DNA of 64,000 nucleotides from Methylobacterium sp. J-067 (GCF_022829465.1 NZ_JAKSXZ010000146.1:372001-436000); one strand, 5' to 3'. Shown: positions 18,291 to 26,738, counted from the stretch's first letter. Numbers and translations: made by a program. Notes: generated by a model from the sequence alone, not told the origin.

Positions 18291-18701
18291 TCAGGCCGCC
18301 GTGAAGGTGAGGGCGCCGGCCGATTCCAGGCTCATGTCGAAGGTGACTTCGCCCGTATGCTCGCCGCGATACTCGAGGCTCGCGATCTGGAACGGCCCCT
18401 CCATCGTCCCGAAGGCGGGCACCACGATCTGGAAGGGCGCGACCTGCCCGTCGAAGAACATCTGCCGCAGGCGCAGGTCCGACGCCTGGTCCCGGAACAC
18501 GCCGGAGCCCGAGACCGCAGCGCGGCGCACGCCCGCCCCGGCGAGCAATTCCCGCCAGCGGCCGGCGGAATCGGCGTTGGTGACGTCTACCGCCTCCGCG
18601 TTGAGGCTGAAGTGCCGGGCCCGCAGCCCCGCCACCGCGACGTAGCCGCCGGCCCCGTCGCTCGCCCGGATCAACAGGTCCTTGCCCGCCTGCGCGCCCA
18701 T
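18291..18701 (-). CDS. GTA major tail tube protein g9
   Basis: This 136-aa protein belongs to the TP901-1-type major tail family. It begins GAQAGKDLLIRASDGAGGYV, followed by VDVTNADSAGRWRELLAGAGVRRAAVSGSG and a C-terminal FQIASLEYRGEHTGEVTFDMSLES. It forms the tail tube lumen ring. The size is the same as RcGTA gp9 and no disruption is visible. Confidence 0.92.
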   Translation of the reverse strand: MGAQAGKDLLIRASDGAGGYVAVAGLRARHFSLNAEAVDVTNADSAGRWRELLAGAGVRRAAVSGSGVFRDQASDLRLRQMFFDGQVAPFQIVVPAFGTMEGPFQIASLEYRGEHTGEVTFDMSLESAGALTFTAA

Positions 18702-18714
18702 CTCATCCTCCGTG

Positions 18715-19131
18715 TCAGAGTGCTTCGGTGACGGCCTCGACCGTCAGGGTCGCGCGGGCCTCGCCCGTGCGCTCGTCGCGGCTCGCCTTCAGGGCGCTCA
18801 CCCGCAGGGTGACGAGGCAGCAGCCCTGGAGCGGCATGTCCGGTTGGGTCAGCAGCGCCGCCATCCGCGCGGCGGCATCGAGCGCGGTGCGGACGGAGCC
18901 GGGCTTGGCGATCACCGCCACCTCGTGCCGGTGGCGGTGGCGGCCGGCGCCATCGACGGAATCGTCGCGGATCTCGGCCTCGCCGAACAGCGCGTAGACC
19001 GGCACGGCCCCGCGCGGCGGCTCGTCGTAGAGGCGGACGCCGCCGCCGAGCAGCGCCACCCGGGCCGCGTCGGCGGCAAACCGCGTGAGGAGGCCGGCGC
19101 GGAAGGCCAAGAGCGGGCTCGGGTCGCTCAT
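18715..19131 (-). CDS. GTA tail terminator protein g8 (DUF3168)
   Basis: This 138-aa protein belongs to the DUF3168 family, phage tail completion or terminator proteins. The motif GEAEIRDDS sits in the expected place, and a long central helix (RTALDAAARMAALLT) is followed by a beta strand pair. It caps the tail at the head side. Its start overlaps the g7 stop by 4 nt. Confidence 0.9.
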   Translation of the reverse strand: MSDPSPLLAFRAGLLTRFAADAARVALLGGGVRLYDEPPRGAVPVYALFGEAEIRDDSVDGAGRHRHRHEVAVIAKPGSVRTALDAAARMAALLTQPDMPLQGCCLVTLRVSALKASRDERTGEARATLTVEAVTEAL

Positions 19132-19481
19132 TGGCCCGCCTCCGGCACCAGTTCCTCGACCTCGCAGACGCAGTCGCGGCCCCGTTCGTCCGGGTCGGAC
19201 ACGGCGCGGATCGCGAAGCGGCGCGGGCCGGCGCTGAGGCGCATGGCGGGGGTCAGGTCGGCGCGGGCACGAAGGGTGACGCGGTGGGTCACGAGCCTGT
19301 CGGCCCGGCCCCCGCGCGGGCGCTCCACGGCGCCCACCGCCGCGATGGCGCCCCAGAGGGTGGGGCCCGCCACGTAGCGGCGCAGCACGCCGCCGAACCC
19401 GTCCGGCTGCTCCACCGGCTTTTCGAGCACGAAGCGGCGGCGCCGCGCGCCAAGCGACGGGCGACGGTCAGGGGATGCCAT
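19128..19481 (-). CDS. GTA head closure/adaptor protein g7
   Basis: This 117-aa protein resembles phage head-tail adaptors (phage_H_T_join type), with LEKPVEQPDGFGGVLRRYVAGPTLWGAI at its core and RLVTHRVTLRARADLTPAMRL later. It closes the head between the adaptor g6 and the terminator g8. The ATG at 19481 was chosen because upstream sequence in the same frame is unrelated and Arg/Pro-rich. Confidence 0.88.
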   Translation of the reverse strand: MASPDRRPSLGARRRRFVLEKPVEQPDGFGGVLRRYVAGPTLWGAIAAVGAVERPRGGRADRLVTHRVTLRARADLTPAMRLSAGPRRFAIRAVSDPDERGRDCVCEVEELVPEAGQ

Positions 19482-19507
19482 GGCGGGCTCCGGGTTTTCG
19501 GGAGGTG

Positions 19508-20071
19508 TCAGAGGCGCAGGCGGCGCGCGGGCGCGGCGAGGCGGCGCGCGTCGGCGGGGCTGTCGTCGGGCTCGTCGCCCCGGTGCTCGTAGCGGGCGGC
19601 GGCGAGGCGCAGGATCGCGAGACGAAGGTCCTCCGGCAGCGGCGGCCCGTCGCCGCCGTAGCCGGCCGCGACCTCGATCACGAGGGTCGCCGCGCCGAGG
19701 TCGGGCAGCGGGCCGGTGAAGCACAGGGCCGGCGCCTCCACCGGGTCCGGCCCGAGGCTGACGAGCCCGGCGGGCAGGTCGGCGACGCTGCCGTCAGGCG
19801 CCGCGAGGCCCGCCCGCACCAGCCCGACGAGGGGGCTCAGCGGCAGGGGCAGCCAGTTCTCGCGCGGCCAGCCCGGCAGGGCGATGCGGTAGCGGCCGGG
19901 CACGAGGACCCGCCAAGCCTCCCGTTCCAGGCTCGCCCGCGCCCCGGCGAGGAGCTGCCCGAGGAGCGCGTCCTCGACGCCGCCGTCGTCGGGATCGAGG
20001 CGAAGGTACAGGCGCAGGTCGGTGACGCTCACCGGCTCGACGGGGGGCGTCGCGGCGCGTATCGGGGTCAT
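19508..20071 (-). CDS. GTA head-tail connector protein g6
   Basis: This 187-aa protein belongs to the phage gp6-like/phiE125 gp8-like connector family. The N-terminus VEPVSVTDLRLYLRLDPDDGG...EDALLGQLLAGARASLE is followed by the region PLSPLVGLV and a C-terminal helix (LRLAILRLAAARYEHRG). It attaches to the portal g3. Its ATG lies only 26 nt from the ATG of the divergent protease gene, leaving little room for a separate promoter. GTA transcription must therefore pass through the plus-strand inserts from further upstream. Confidence 0.9.
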   Translation of the reverse strand: MTPIRAATPPVEPVSVTDLRLYLRLDPDDGGVEDALLGQLLAGARASLEREAWRVLVPGRYRIALPGWPRENWLPLPLSPLVGLVRAGLAAPDGSVADLPAGLVSLGPDPVEAPALCFTGPLPDLGAATLVIEVAAGYGGDGPPLPEDLRLAILRLAAARYEHRGDEPDDSPADARRLAAPARRLRL

Positions 20072-20097
20072 CGCGCGGGTCTCCTTCAGGACGTTCG

Positions 20098-20835
20098 ATG
20101 CCGTTGCCCAGAGCTGTGCCCGCCCTCTGCCTGACCCTGTCGGCGTGGCTTCTGTCGACTTGGCCGGCGGCGGCGATCGTGGGCGGGGCCGACACCCCGC
20201 CGGGGGGCGCCGTGATGGTGCTGAACGCGGTGGGCGGCGTGTGCACGGGCATCGTGCTCGCCCCGGACGCGGTGCTCACCGCCGGCCATTGCGTTGCCGG
20301 GCCGCACGCCCTGCGGGTGCATTACCGGGGCACGGACGGGGCGCCGGTCCTCGTCGAGGTCGCCGCCCGGGCGGTGCATCCGGGCTACGATCCGGGGGCG
20401 GTGGCCAAGCGCCGCCGCTCCATCGACCTCGCGCTGGTGCGCACCGCCGAACCCCTGCCGCCGCGCTTCGCCCCCGCGACCCTCGGCACCGCGCCGGCGC
20501 GGGCGGGGGAGAGCCTGACGCTCGCCGGCTACGGCGCGTCGCGGCCCGGCGATCCGCGCTCCACCGGCACCTTCCGCAGCGTGGCGGTGCCCGTGGTGGA
20601 GCCCTACGGCCCCAGCGGGATCCTCCTGTGGCTTCAAGGCAGCCAGGGCGCGGGCGCCTGCCAGGGGGATTCCGGCGGCCCGGTGACGGGGGCGGACGGC
20701 GCGGTGCTCGCGGTCTCCGCCTGGATCGGCGCGGCCTGCGGCGGGCTCACCCAGGCGGTGCGCCTCGGCCCCCAGCGCGACTGGCTCGACCGCACCCTCG
20801 GAGGGTGGGGCATCACGGCCCGCTGGACACCCTAG
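20098..20835 (+). CDS. secreted trypsin-like serine protease A
   Basis: This 245-aa protein has a signal peptide (residues 1-26, ending AAA) and a chymotrypsin-fold domain with the complete triad: His64 in LTAGHC, Asp110 in IDLALV, and Ser192 in ACQGDSGGPV. Cys49-Cys65 form the usual disulfide beside the His. The domain starts IVGGAD, as expected for a protein activated at its N-terminus. It is encoded opposite to the GTA genes between capsid g5 and connector g6, together with protease B. Substrate unknown. Confidence 0.88.
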   Translation: MPLPRAVPALCLTLSAWLLSTWPAAAIVGGADTPPGGAVMVLNAVGGVCTGIVLAPDAVLTAGHCVAGPHALRVHYRGTDGAPVLVEVAARAVHPGYDPGAVAKRRRSIDLALVRTAEPLPPRFAPATLGTAPARAGESLTLAGYGASRPGDPRSTGTFRSVAVPVVEPYGPSGILLWLQGSQGAGACQGDSGGPVTGADGAVLAVSAWIGAACGGLTQAVRLGPQRDWLDRTLGGWGITARWTP

Positions 20836-20966
20836 AATTCCCTTGGATGACCCTGCACAACGGCCAGTACTGCGGAACCGCAGCTTGGCCGCTCGGTTTG
20901 TCTGAACTACCGTTGCTTGGGTACGGTCCCCCTGGCGTCGCCTTGGCCCTTCCCCCGGAGTCCCCG

Positions 20967-21842
20967 ATGCCAGCCCGTTTGCCCCGCACGACCGGCCCGA
21001 TCCTCGCCGGCCTCGCGGCCTTCGTCGGCCTGACCTTCGGGGCGGTGCCCCCGGCGCGGGCGGTGATCCAGGGCGAGGTGGCCCGCGACCCGAACGGCAC
21101 CCGCAGCTTCGTGGTGCGCGTGGAGAGCACGGACGGCGAGATCTGCTCCGGCACGCTGATCGGGCCGGATCTGGTCCTCACCGCCGCCCATTGCGTGATG
21201 CGCCCGGCGGGCTACCGCGTGGTGAGCGTGGACCGCGCCTTCCGGCAGCACCGCATCGACGTCATCGCCGCGACGATGCACCCCGATTTCGTCCCCGGCA
21301 CGACGCCGGAGGACCAGCCCGGCGTCGACCTCGCCCTGCTCAAGCTCGCCCAGCCCCTCGGGGCCGATTACATGCCCCTCGACCCGCGCAGCGCCGGCTC
21401 CATCGGCACGGGCGACACGGTCGAGATCGCCGGCTACGGCGTGGTGGCCGAGAACCGGCGCGGCAGCGCGCGGGTGCTGCGGCAGGCACCGCTCGTGTCC
21501 ATCGGCTCGCTGCAGGTCGCCAACCGCGTCACCGTGGTGACGGACCGCCGCCGCCTCGCGGAGACGGCGGGCGCGGGCGCCTGCCTCGGCGATTCCGGCG
21601 GGCCGATCCTGACCGGCGGGCCCGGCGGCTACCGCATCGCGGGCGTGGTGAGCTGGTCGAGCGGCGCCCTGCAGCAGGGCGCCCGCCGCACCGCCTGCGG
21701 CGGCTTCACCGCCGTGACCCCCGTGGCCGAGCATACCGGCTGGATCGCCTCGCGGGCGGCCGAGCTGGCGCAGGTGCAGCCCGGCGAGGCGATCCCCCGC
21801 CGCCACAGCTCCGACTGGATGGCCCGTCCCGGCCGGCGCTGA
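20967..21842 (+). CDS. secreted trypsin-like serine protease B
   Basis: This 291-aa protein has a signal peptide (residues 1-32, ending ARA), then a trypsin-like domain with His75 in LTAAHC, Asp121 in VDLALL and Ser210 in ACLGDSGGPI. A Cys60-Cys76 pair matches the disulfide of protease A. The C-terminal tail of about 30 residues is Arg/Pro-rich. It is separated from protease A by 131 nt and lies 26 nt from the convergent end of capsid g5. The two paralogues may act together; a promoter between 20836 and 20966 is possible but was not identified. Confidence 0.88.
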   Translation: MPARLPRTTGPILAGLAAFVGLTFGAVPPARAVIQGEVARDPNGTRSFVVRVESTDGEICSGTLIGPDLVLTAAHCVMRPAGYRVVSVDRAFRQHRIDVIAATMHPDFVPGTTPEDQPGVDLALLKLAQPLGADYMPLDPRSAGSIGTGDTVEIAGYGVVAENRRGSARVLRQAPLVSIGSLQVANRVTVVTDRRRLAETAGAGACLGDSGGPILTGGPGGYRIAGVVSWSSGALQQGARRTACGGFTAVTPVAEHTGWIASRAAELAQVQPGEAIPRRHSSDWMARPGRR

Positions 21843-21868
21843 GGCGCACCGGCCGGGCGGACGCGCGA

Positions 21869-23140
21869 TCAGGCGAACTTCAGAAGCTTGATCGCGTCGA
21901 AATCCTGCACCCCGCCGCCGACGCGCTTCGTGGTGTAGAACAGCACGTAGGGCTTGGCGGAATAGGGGTCGCGCAGCACCCGCAGGCCCGTCCGGTCCAC
22001 CACGAGATAGCCCCGCCGGAAATCGCCGAAGGCCACGGACAGGCTCCCGGCGCCGATGTCGGGCATGGCCTCGGCCTCCGTGACGGGGAAGCCCATCAGC
22101 GTCGCGGAGCGGTCGGCGGCGAGCGCCGGCTGCCACAGGTAGTTGCCGTCCGCGTCCTTGAACTTGCGGATGGCGCTCTGCGTCCTGCGGTTCATCACGA
22201 AGCGGGCGTTCTGGCGGTAGGCGGCCCGCAGGGCGTAGACAAGGTCGAACAGCACGTCGGACGGGTTCGCCGCCGCGAAGGCGCCGGCATTGCCCGTGCC
22301 GACGAAGCCGAGCTTGCCCGGCACCCAGGCGGCGTTCGCCACCGTGTCGGAGGTGAGGAAGCCCTTCGGCCGCCCGACGCCGCTGCCGGTGACGAAGGCG
22401 ATGCCCTCCTGCTCGGCGAAGGCGGTCTCGACCTCCCCCGCCAGCCATTCCTCGACGTTGACCACCGCATCGTCGAGGAGAGTCTGGGTCGCGGCGGGCA
22501 TCGCGTAGAGTTCCGCCGCCGGGAAGGCGAGCTGCGCGAGGCTCGGCGCGTCGGTGCCGGGGCGGGCCGCCGTCTCGGACACCCAGCCGGTGACGGGGGC
22601 GCCGGTCGAGACCGCCCGCTTGTACTGGCCGCCGGAGATCTGCTGCACGCTGGCGATGGCGCGGATCGGCGAGAGCACGGCGAGCCGTTGCAGCACCGTC
22701 CGCTCCAGGGTGTCGGGCACGAGGTAGCCGCCATCCGGCCCGGAGCCCGCCGACATCGCCTTCGATTCGAGCCGCTTCAGCCCGCCGCTCTCGCCGGCCC
22801 GGACATAGAGGTCGAAGGCCGCCTTGTGCTCCTGCGCGGCGCCGTCGTCGCGGGTCAGCGGGTCGGCGAGCGCCGGGCGGGCGCGTTCCAAGCCCATCCG
22901 GTCGAGGCGGGTGCGGGCGGCATCGATGGCGGCGTCGAGGCGGGCCAGCTTCTCCTCCGTCACCACGTCTGCGCCGAAGCGGGTCTCGATCTGCCGCAGG
23001 CGTTCGTCGTTGGTCTCCTTGAAGGCCGCGAAGGCGGCGGCGACGTCATCGACGGCCGAGCGGACGGGGGCGGGCTCGGCGGCCTTGTTCTCCAGCGGAG
23101 GCAGGACGGCCTTGGTTTCGAGGGCGGCATGGAACGTCAT
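21869..23140 (-). CDS. GTA major capsid protein g5 (HK97 fold)
   Basis: This 423-aa phage major capsid protein is of HK97 type. A coiled-coil-like N-terminal scaffold part (about residues 25-125) is normally removed by the protease g4. The HK97 body follows from about residue 130 (SAGSGPDGGYLVPDTLERTVL) with GVGRPKGFLTSDTV and DFRRGYLVVDRTGLRVLRDPYS. ATG 23140 is chosen; it overlaps the g4 stop by 4 nt. A TTG two codons upstream is possible but less likely. Two plus-strand protease genes follow immediately, instead of the usual g6 neighbour. Confidence 0.93.
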   Translation of the reverse strand: MTFHAALETKAVLPPLENKAAEPAPVRSAVDDVAAAFAAFKETNDERLRQIETRFGADVVTEEKLARLDAAIDAARTRLDRMGLERARPALADPLTRDDGAAQEHKAAFDLYVRAGESGGLKRLESKAMSAGSGPDGGYLVPDTLERTVLQRLAVLSPIRAIASVQQISGGQYKRAVSTGAPVTGWVSETAARPGTDAPSLAQLAFPAAELYAMPAATQTLLDDAVVNVEEWLAGEVETAFAEQEGIAFVTGSGVGRPKGFLTSDTVANAAWVPGKLGFVGTGNAGAFAAANPSDVLFDLVYALRAAYRQNARFVMNRRTQSAIRKFKDADGNYLWQPALAADRSATLMGFPVTEAEAMPDIGAGSLSVAFGDFRRGYLVVDRTGLRVLRDPYSAKPYVLFYTTKRVGGGVQDFDAIKLLKFA

Positions 23141-23628
23141 CGGCAAACCTCGGTGCGGGGGGTGGAAAGGGGTCGCGCGGGGGCGATGAGCCGGGCGAGG
23201 CCGCGCAGGGCCTCGGGGCTGGGGCTCGGGCTCGCCCGGGCCCCCGGCTGCAGGGGAAAGGTCACGACGGAGATCTCCCAGAGGTCGATCCCCTGCAGGC
23301 GGCGGGACCCGTCGGCGCTGGGGCGGGCGCTGAGGGTGCGGAAGCCGATGGAGAGGCCGTCGAGCGACCCTTCGCGCATCAGCGCCGCGATCTCGCGGGC
23401 GCGCTGGACGGCGAGGTTGAGCCGGCCCTCCGCGTAGAGGCCGCGCGCATCCTCGCGGAGCGCGATCCAGCGGCCGATGGGCTCGGCCGGATCGTGCTGG
23501 AACAGCATCCGCACGCCCGCCGCGCCGCGCCGGGCCAGGGTGCCGGCGAAGGCGCCGGGCATGACCACGTCGCGGCCGAGATCGGGCACGCCGAACAGGC
23601 TGGCATAGCCGGTGATGAGGCCATCCAT
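23137..23628 (-). CDS. GTA prohead protease g4 (HK97 family)
   Basis: This 163-aa member of the HK97 prohead protease family (U35) has ITGYASLFGVPDLGRDVVMPGAF at the start. The His in MLFQHDPAEPIG is the catalytic residue region, and the Ser in LDGLSIGF is the likely nucleophile. It cleaves the capsid N-terminal delta domain during maturation. It starts 29 nt after the portal gene and overlaps the capsid gene by 4 nt. Confidence 0.93.
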   Translation of the reverse strand: MDGLITGYASLFGVPDLGRDVVMPGAFAGTLARRGAAGVRMLFQHDPAEPIGRWIALREDARGLYAEGRLNLAVQRAREIAALMREGSLDGLSIGFRTLSARPSADGSRRLQGIDLWEISVVTFPLQPGARASPSPSPEALRGLARLIAPARPLSTPRTEVCR

Positions 23629-23657
23629 GGGGGCATTCCTGGTGGAGGGGGGCGGGC

Positions 23658-24806
23658 TCAGGCCTCGGGCGGGTAGCCCACCGCCTCGCGCTTCTCGGCC
23701 TGGGTGAGGAAGTCGGCGCCCTGGACGCGCCGCCACAGGGATTCCCGCTCGGAGGCCAGGGCCTCGATCCGGTCGAGGTCCGGTTCCAGCTCCACCGCGC
23801 CGAAGGCGGGTTCCAGCCAATGGGCGATGGTCTGCGCCGTGCGCCGCGCGAGGGGGATCAGGGTCTGGCGGTAGAGGGCGCGGTTGGCCTCGGCGTAGTT
23901 GGCGTGGGTGCTGTCCCCCGGCAGGCCGAGGAGGAGCGGCGGCACCCCGAAGGCCAGGGCGATCTCCCGCGCCGCCGCGTTCTTGGCCTCCACGAAATCC
24001 ATGTCGCGGGGGGAAAGCGCCAGCGGCTTCCAGTCGAGCCCGCCTTCGAGGAGGAGCGGGCGCCCGGCATTGCCGGCCCCCTGGTAATTCGCCTCCAGCT
24101 CGCCCTTCAGCCGGTCGAACTGCGCCTCCGAGAGGGTGGCCCCCGCGAAGACGAGGGCGCCGGAGGGCCGGGCGGCGTTGTCGAGGAGCGCCTTGTTCCA
24201 AGCCGCCGCCGCGTTGTGGATGTCGAGCGCCGTCGCCGCCGCCGCGATGGGCGGCAGGCCGCCATGGTCGTCGCCCGGATGGAACAGGCTGAGCGCCAGG
24301 ATCGGCGGCACCATTCCGTCCATCAGGTCGAAGCGGCGGCTGCGCCCGCCCACCGTGTAGACGTAGGCGCTCGGCCAGCCGTCCGGCCCCGTCACCACCC
24401 GCATCCGCTCCGGCCGCAGGGCCTGCAACCCGACCACGCGGCCGTCGACGCTCACCGCTTCGAGATACGCCGAGCCGGCGAGCATCAGGTCGGCATAGAC
24501 CGTCTCCAGCAGCTGCACGCCGCTTTCGCGCAGGTTCGGCCGGGCGAGGAGCGCCATCAGCCCCCGCCCGTCGCCGGAGACTGCGCTGAGCGGTAGGCTC
24601 GCGGCCGATTCCGCCACGAGCCGCACCGCCCGGTAGACCACCGGATTGCGCTGGTACCCCGCGAGCGCCAGGGAGGCCGGATCGCGCGGCGTCCAGTTCG
24701 GCCGGCAATCGGCATAGAGCGCGAAGCCCGGCGGCGACGCCTTGGTGGCGAGTGGCGGGCGTGCGCGTCCGGCTGCCCGGACGAGCCGGTCGAGAAGCTT
24801 GGGCAT
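23658..24806 (-). CDS. GTA portal protein g3
   Basis: This 382-aa HK97-family portal protein has the early segment YQRNPVVYRAVRLVAESAASLPL, then GSAYLEAVSVDGRVVGLQALRPERM, LFHPGDDHGGLPPIAAAATALDIHNAAAAWNKALLDN and GVPPLLLGLPGDSTHANYAEANRALY, all typical of the family. It forms the dodecameric DNA gate at one capsid vertex. It is separated from g2 by 550 nt that holds an unrelated plus-strand gene, so it may rely on its own promoter or on read-through. Confidence 0.93.
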   Translation of the reverse strand: MPKLLDRLVRAAGRARPPLATKASPPGFALYADCRPNWTPRDPASLALAGYQRNPVVYRAVRLVAESAASLPLSAVSGDGRGLMALLARPNLRESGVQLLETVYADLMLAGSAYLEAVSVDGRVVGLQALRPERMRVVTGPDGWPSAYVYTVGGRSRRFDLMDGMVPPILALSLFHPGDDHGGLPPIAAAATALDIHNAAAAWNKALLDNAARPSGALVFAGATLSEAQFDRLKGELEANYQGAGNAGRPLLLEGGLDWKPLALSPRDMDFVEAKNAAAREIALAFGVPPLLLGLPGDSTHANYAEANRALYRQTLIPLARRTAQTIAHWLEPAFGAVELEPDLDRIEALASERESLWRRVQGADFLTQAEKREAVGYPPEA

Positions 24807-24910
24807 GGTTTGCCTCGTGCGGGAGGAAGGCGGCGCGCGGGGCGACGCAACTTAGGCGCGAAAGAATGACGCATTGCCCGGCGGGCGTGATGCTTTCGCC
24901 ACAGCGAGCC

Positions 24911-24936
24911 ACAGCATGATGCTGTATTCGGAATAC
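24911..24936. promoter_or_regulatory. two abutting palindromes, operator-like
   Basis: ACAGCATGATGCTGT (24911-24925) is a perfect 7-1-7 inverted repeat and GTATTCGGAATAC (24924-24936) a perfect 6-1-6 inverted repeat. They share two bases. One-nt loops make RNA hairpins unlikely, so protein binding to DNA is the simpler reading. They sit about 105 nt upstream of the portal gene start and 126 nt upstream of the plus-strand 88-aa gene. The bound regulator is unknown. Confidence 0.5.
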
Positions 24937-24965
24937 GGTTCGTTCCAGAGACCACGGACCCACTG

Positions 24966-24997
24966 ACGGCGCGCCCTTCACGGGGCGCGCCGTTTTT
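24966..24997 (+). terminator. rho-independent terminator, plus strand
   Basis: A perfect 11-bp GC-rich stem (24966-24976 with 24983-24993) and a 6-nt loop are followed by a T-tract ending at 24997. No plus-strand coding gene lies just upstream, so the terminator implies either a short noncoding transcript starting between about 24810 and 24960 or the end of an antisense RNA over g3. Confidence 0.7.
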
Positions 24998-25062
24998 CTG
25001 CGAACCTCTTCGCGCCGGGGCACGTTGGACAGCGAGACTTCTTGGAAAGAGGGTTCGCTTAC

Positions 25063-25329
25063 ATGCTCGTTCGTACCATCGTCGCGTCCACGACCATCGT
25101 GCTCGGCTTGACCGGCGCCGCCCTGGCGCAGACCGCCGCGACCCCGCCCACCGCGCCGCAATCCTCGGCGCCCGTGGTCACGCCGCAATCGGGCTCGACC
25201 GGCGCGCCGAACGCCGCCACCATCTCGAACGGCAACCCCGCCGACACCGTCACCACCAATTCCTCGGCCGGCGGCAATGCGGGCCAGCCCTCCCGCGCCG
25301 TGCCGCAGGGCGGCGGCAGCAACAAGTAA
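25063..25329 (+). CDS. small secreted Ser/Thr/Pro/Ala-rich protein
   Basis: This 88-aa protein has a signal peptide (residues 1-22, ending ALAQ) and a mature part of low-complexity Ala/Pro/Ser/Thr/Asn/Gly sequence without Cys. ATG 25063 has a GAGGG ribosome binding site. It is inserted on the strand opposite to the GTA genes between g3 and g2, as are the two proteases further on. No family was recognised. Confidence 0.7.
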   Translation: MLVRTIVASTTIVLGLTGAALAQTAATPPTAPQSSAPVVTPQSGSTGAPNAATISNGNPADTVTTNSSAGGNAGQPSRAVPQGGGSNK

Positions 25330-25358
25330 GGCCGGTCCCCGGCGCCGGGCGGTTCCCG

Positions 25359-26738
25359 CTACATGCGCCGGATCCTCGGCTCGGCGCGGGCGCCGAGCAT
25401 GAGGTCGGTGAGCGCCCAGACGAGGGCGTCGAGCCGATCCGGGGAGGCCCCGTTCGACAGGCCGTCGGGCCCGAAATCGCACATCTCGTCCTCCAGCGCA
25501 GGCAGCGCGCCGACATGGTGGACGAGGCCACGGGCGTAGAGCAGCGAGACCGGCTCCGCCCGCAGGTACTTCCCCCGCCGCGCCCGCACCGCCACCACCG
25601 GCACGGCGGGGTCGCATTGGGCGATGACGCTCTCCGCCATCTCGCCCCCCTGGTTCACCTCCACCACGAGGGCGTCGGCCTCCAGCCGGTGATAGAGCGC
25701 GAGCGCCGCCGCCGCCCAGGCCTCGGGCGTGGCCCGGCGCAGGCTCGCATCCGCCAGCACGAAGGCGCGCTCCCCCTGCCGCCCGGCGGCGATGATCCCG
25801 CAGGCATCCGAGCGCGCCCCGGAACTCGCGGGCGGGTCCACCGCCACGACGATCCGCGACAGGTCCGGCGCCGCCGCGACACGGGCCGCCTCGATCCCCT
25901 CCCGCGTCCACAGGGCGTCCGGCCGGTCGGCGATGAGTTCGCCGTCGAGCTCCTGCCGCCCGAGGCGGGTGCCGGCGTAGCGCCCGACCACCGCCGAGAG
26001 GAAATCCGGGGCGAGGTTCTCGGCGTTGTCGTGGGTGCGCGCCCGGGTGACGACCGTGCGCGGGTCGGCGAGCAGCCGCCGGATCAGCGGCACCGGCCGG
26101 GGCGTGGTGGTGACGAGGCTGCGCGGTCGCGCCCCGAGGCGCAGGCCGAATTGCAGCATGTCGAAGGCGGCCTCCGTATCGCGCCACTTGGCGATCTCGT
26201 CGCACCAGGCCGCGCCGAATTGCGGGCCGCGCAGGGAATCGGCCTCCTCGGCCGAGAAGGCCTGCGCCACCGCCCCGTTCCCCCAGACCAGCCGGCGGCG
26301 GCTGGGGAACCAGACGGGCCGCGCCCGGCCCCGCCGGGGCAGGTTGAGCAGGCCCGATTCCCCCTCGATCATCACGTCGCGGACATCGTGCAGGGTCTCG
26401 CCGACCAGGGCGATCCGCCCCACCGCCTCCCCCGTGAAGGCGGGGTCGCCCCGCGCCAGGGCATCGACCCATTCGGCCCCCGCCCGCGTCTTGCCGCAGC
26501 CGCGCCCGCCGATCACCGCCCAGATGGTCCAGTCGCCCTCCGGCGGGAGCTGGTCCGCCCGCGCCCGGTGGAGCCAATCGGCGTCGAGCCCGGCCAGCAG
26601 ATCCGGCGGCAGGCCCGCCAGGAAGTCAGGGAGCCTCCCCGCCCGCGACAAAGCGATCAAAGCGCCGCGCGATCTCCTCGCGGAGGGCGGCCGGGTCGCC
26701 GAAGCCGGCGGGATCGTCGGAGCGGGACGGCTCGTCAT
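25359..26738 (-). CDS. GTA large terminase g2
   Basis: This roughly 459-aa DNA packaging motor has an N-terminal ATPase with Walker A GGRGCGKTRAGAEW and Walker B-like AAWCDEIAKW. The C-terminal nuclease (about residues 290-450) has the Asp-containing VAVDPPAS, and DRLDALVWALTDLM near the end as the last acidic site. ATG 26738 is used because a GGGAGG lies upstream. This start overlaps g1 by 113 nt, and several TTG codons inside (near 26650) are alternative starts that would shorten the N-terminal arm. GTA terminases package random host DNA by the headful mechanism. Confidence 0.9.
   Translation of the reverse strand: MTSRPAPTIPPASATRPPSARRSRGALIALSRAGRLPDFLAGLPPDLLAGLDADWLHRARADQLPPEGDWTIWAVIGGRGCGKTRAGAEWVDALARGDPAFTGEAVGRIALVGETLHDVRDVMIEGESGLLNLPRRGRARPVWFPSRRRLVWGNGAVAQAFSAEEADSLRGPQFGAAWCDEIAKWRDTEAAFDMLQFGLRLGARPRSLVTTTPRPVPLIRRLLADPRTVVTRARTHDNAENLAPDFLSAVVGRYAGTRLGRQELDGELIADRPDALWTREGIEAARVAAAPDLSRIVVAVDPPASSGARSDACGIIAAGRQGERAFVLADASLRRATPEAWAAAALALYHRLEADALVVEVNQGGEMAESVIAQCDPAVPVVAVRARRGKYLRAEPVSLLYARGLVHHVGALPALEDEMCDFGPDGLSNGASPDRLDALVWALTDLMLGARAEPRIRRM

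Larger units (their letters stand above)
24807..25062. other. noncoding block between g3 and the 88-aa gene
   Basis: This 256-nt stretch has no gene on either strand, in a cluster that is otherwise packed. It contains two perfect DNA palindromes and a strong plus-strand terminator hairpin, listed separately. It may hold a small transcript and/or the regulatory region for g3. Confidence 0.5.
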
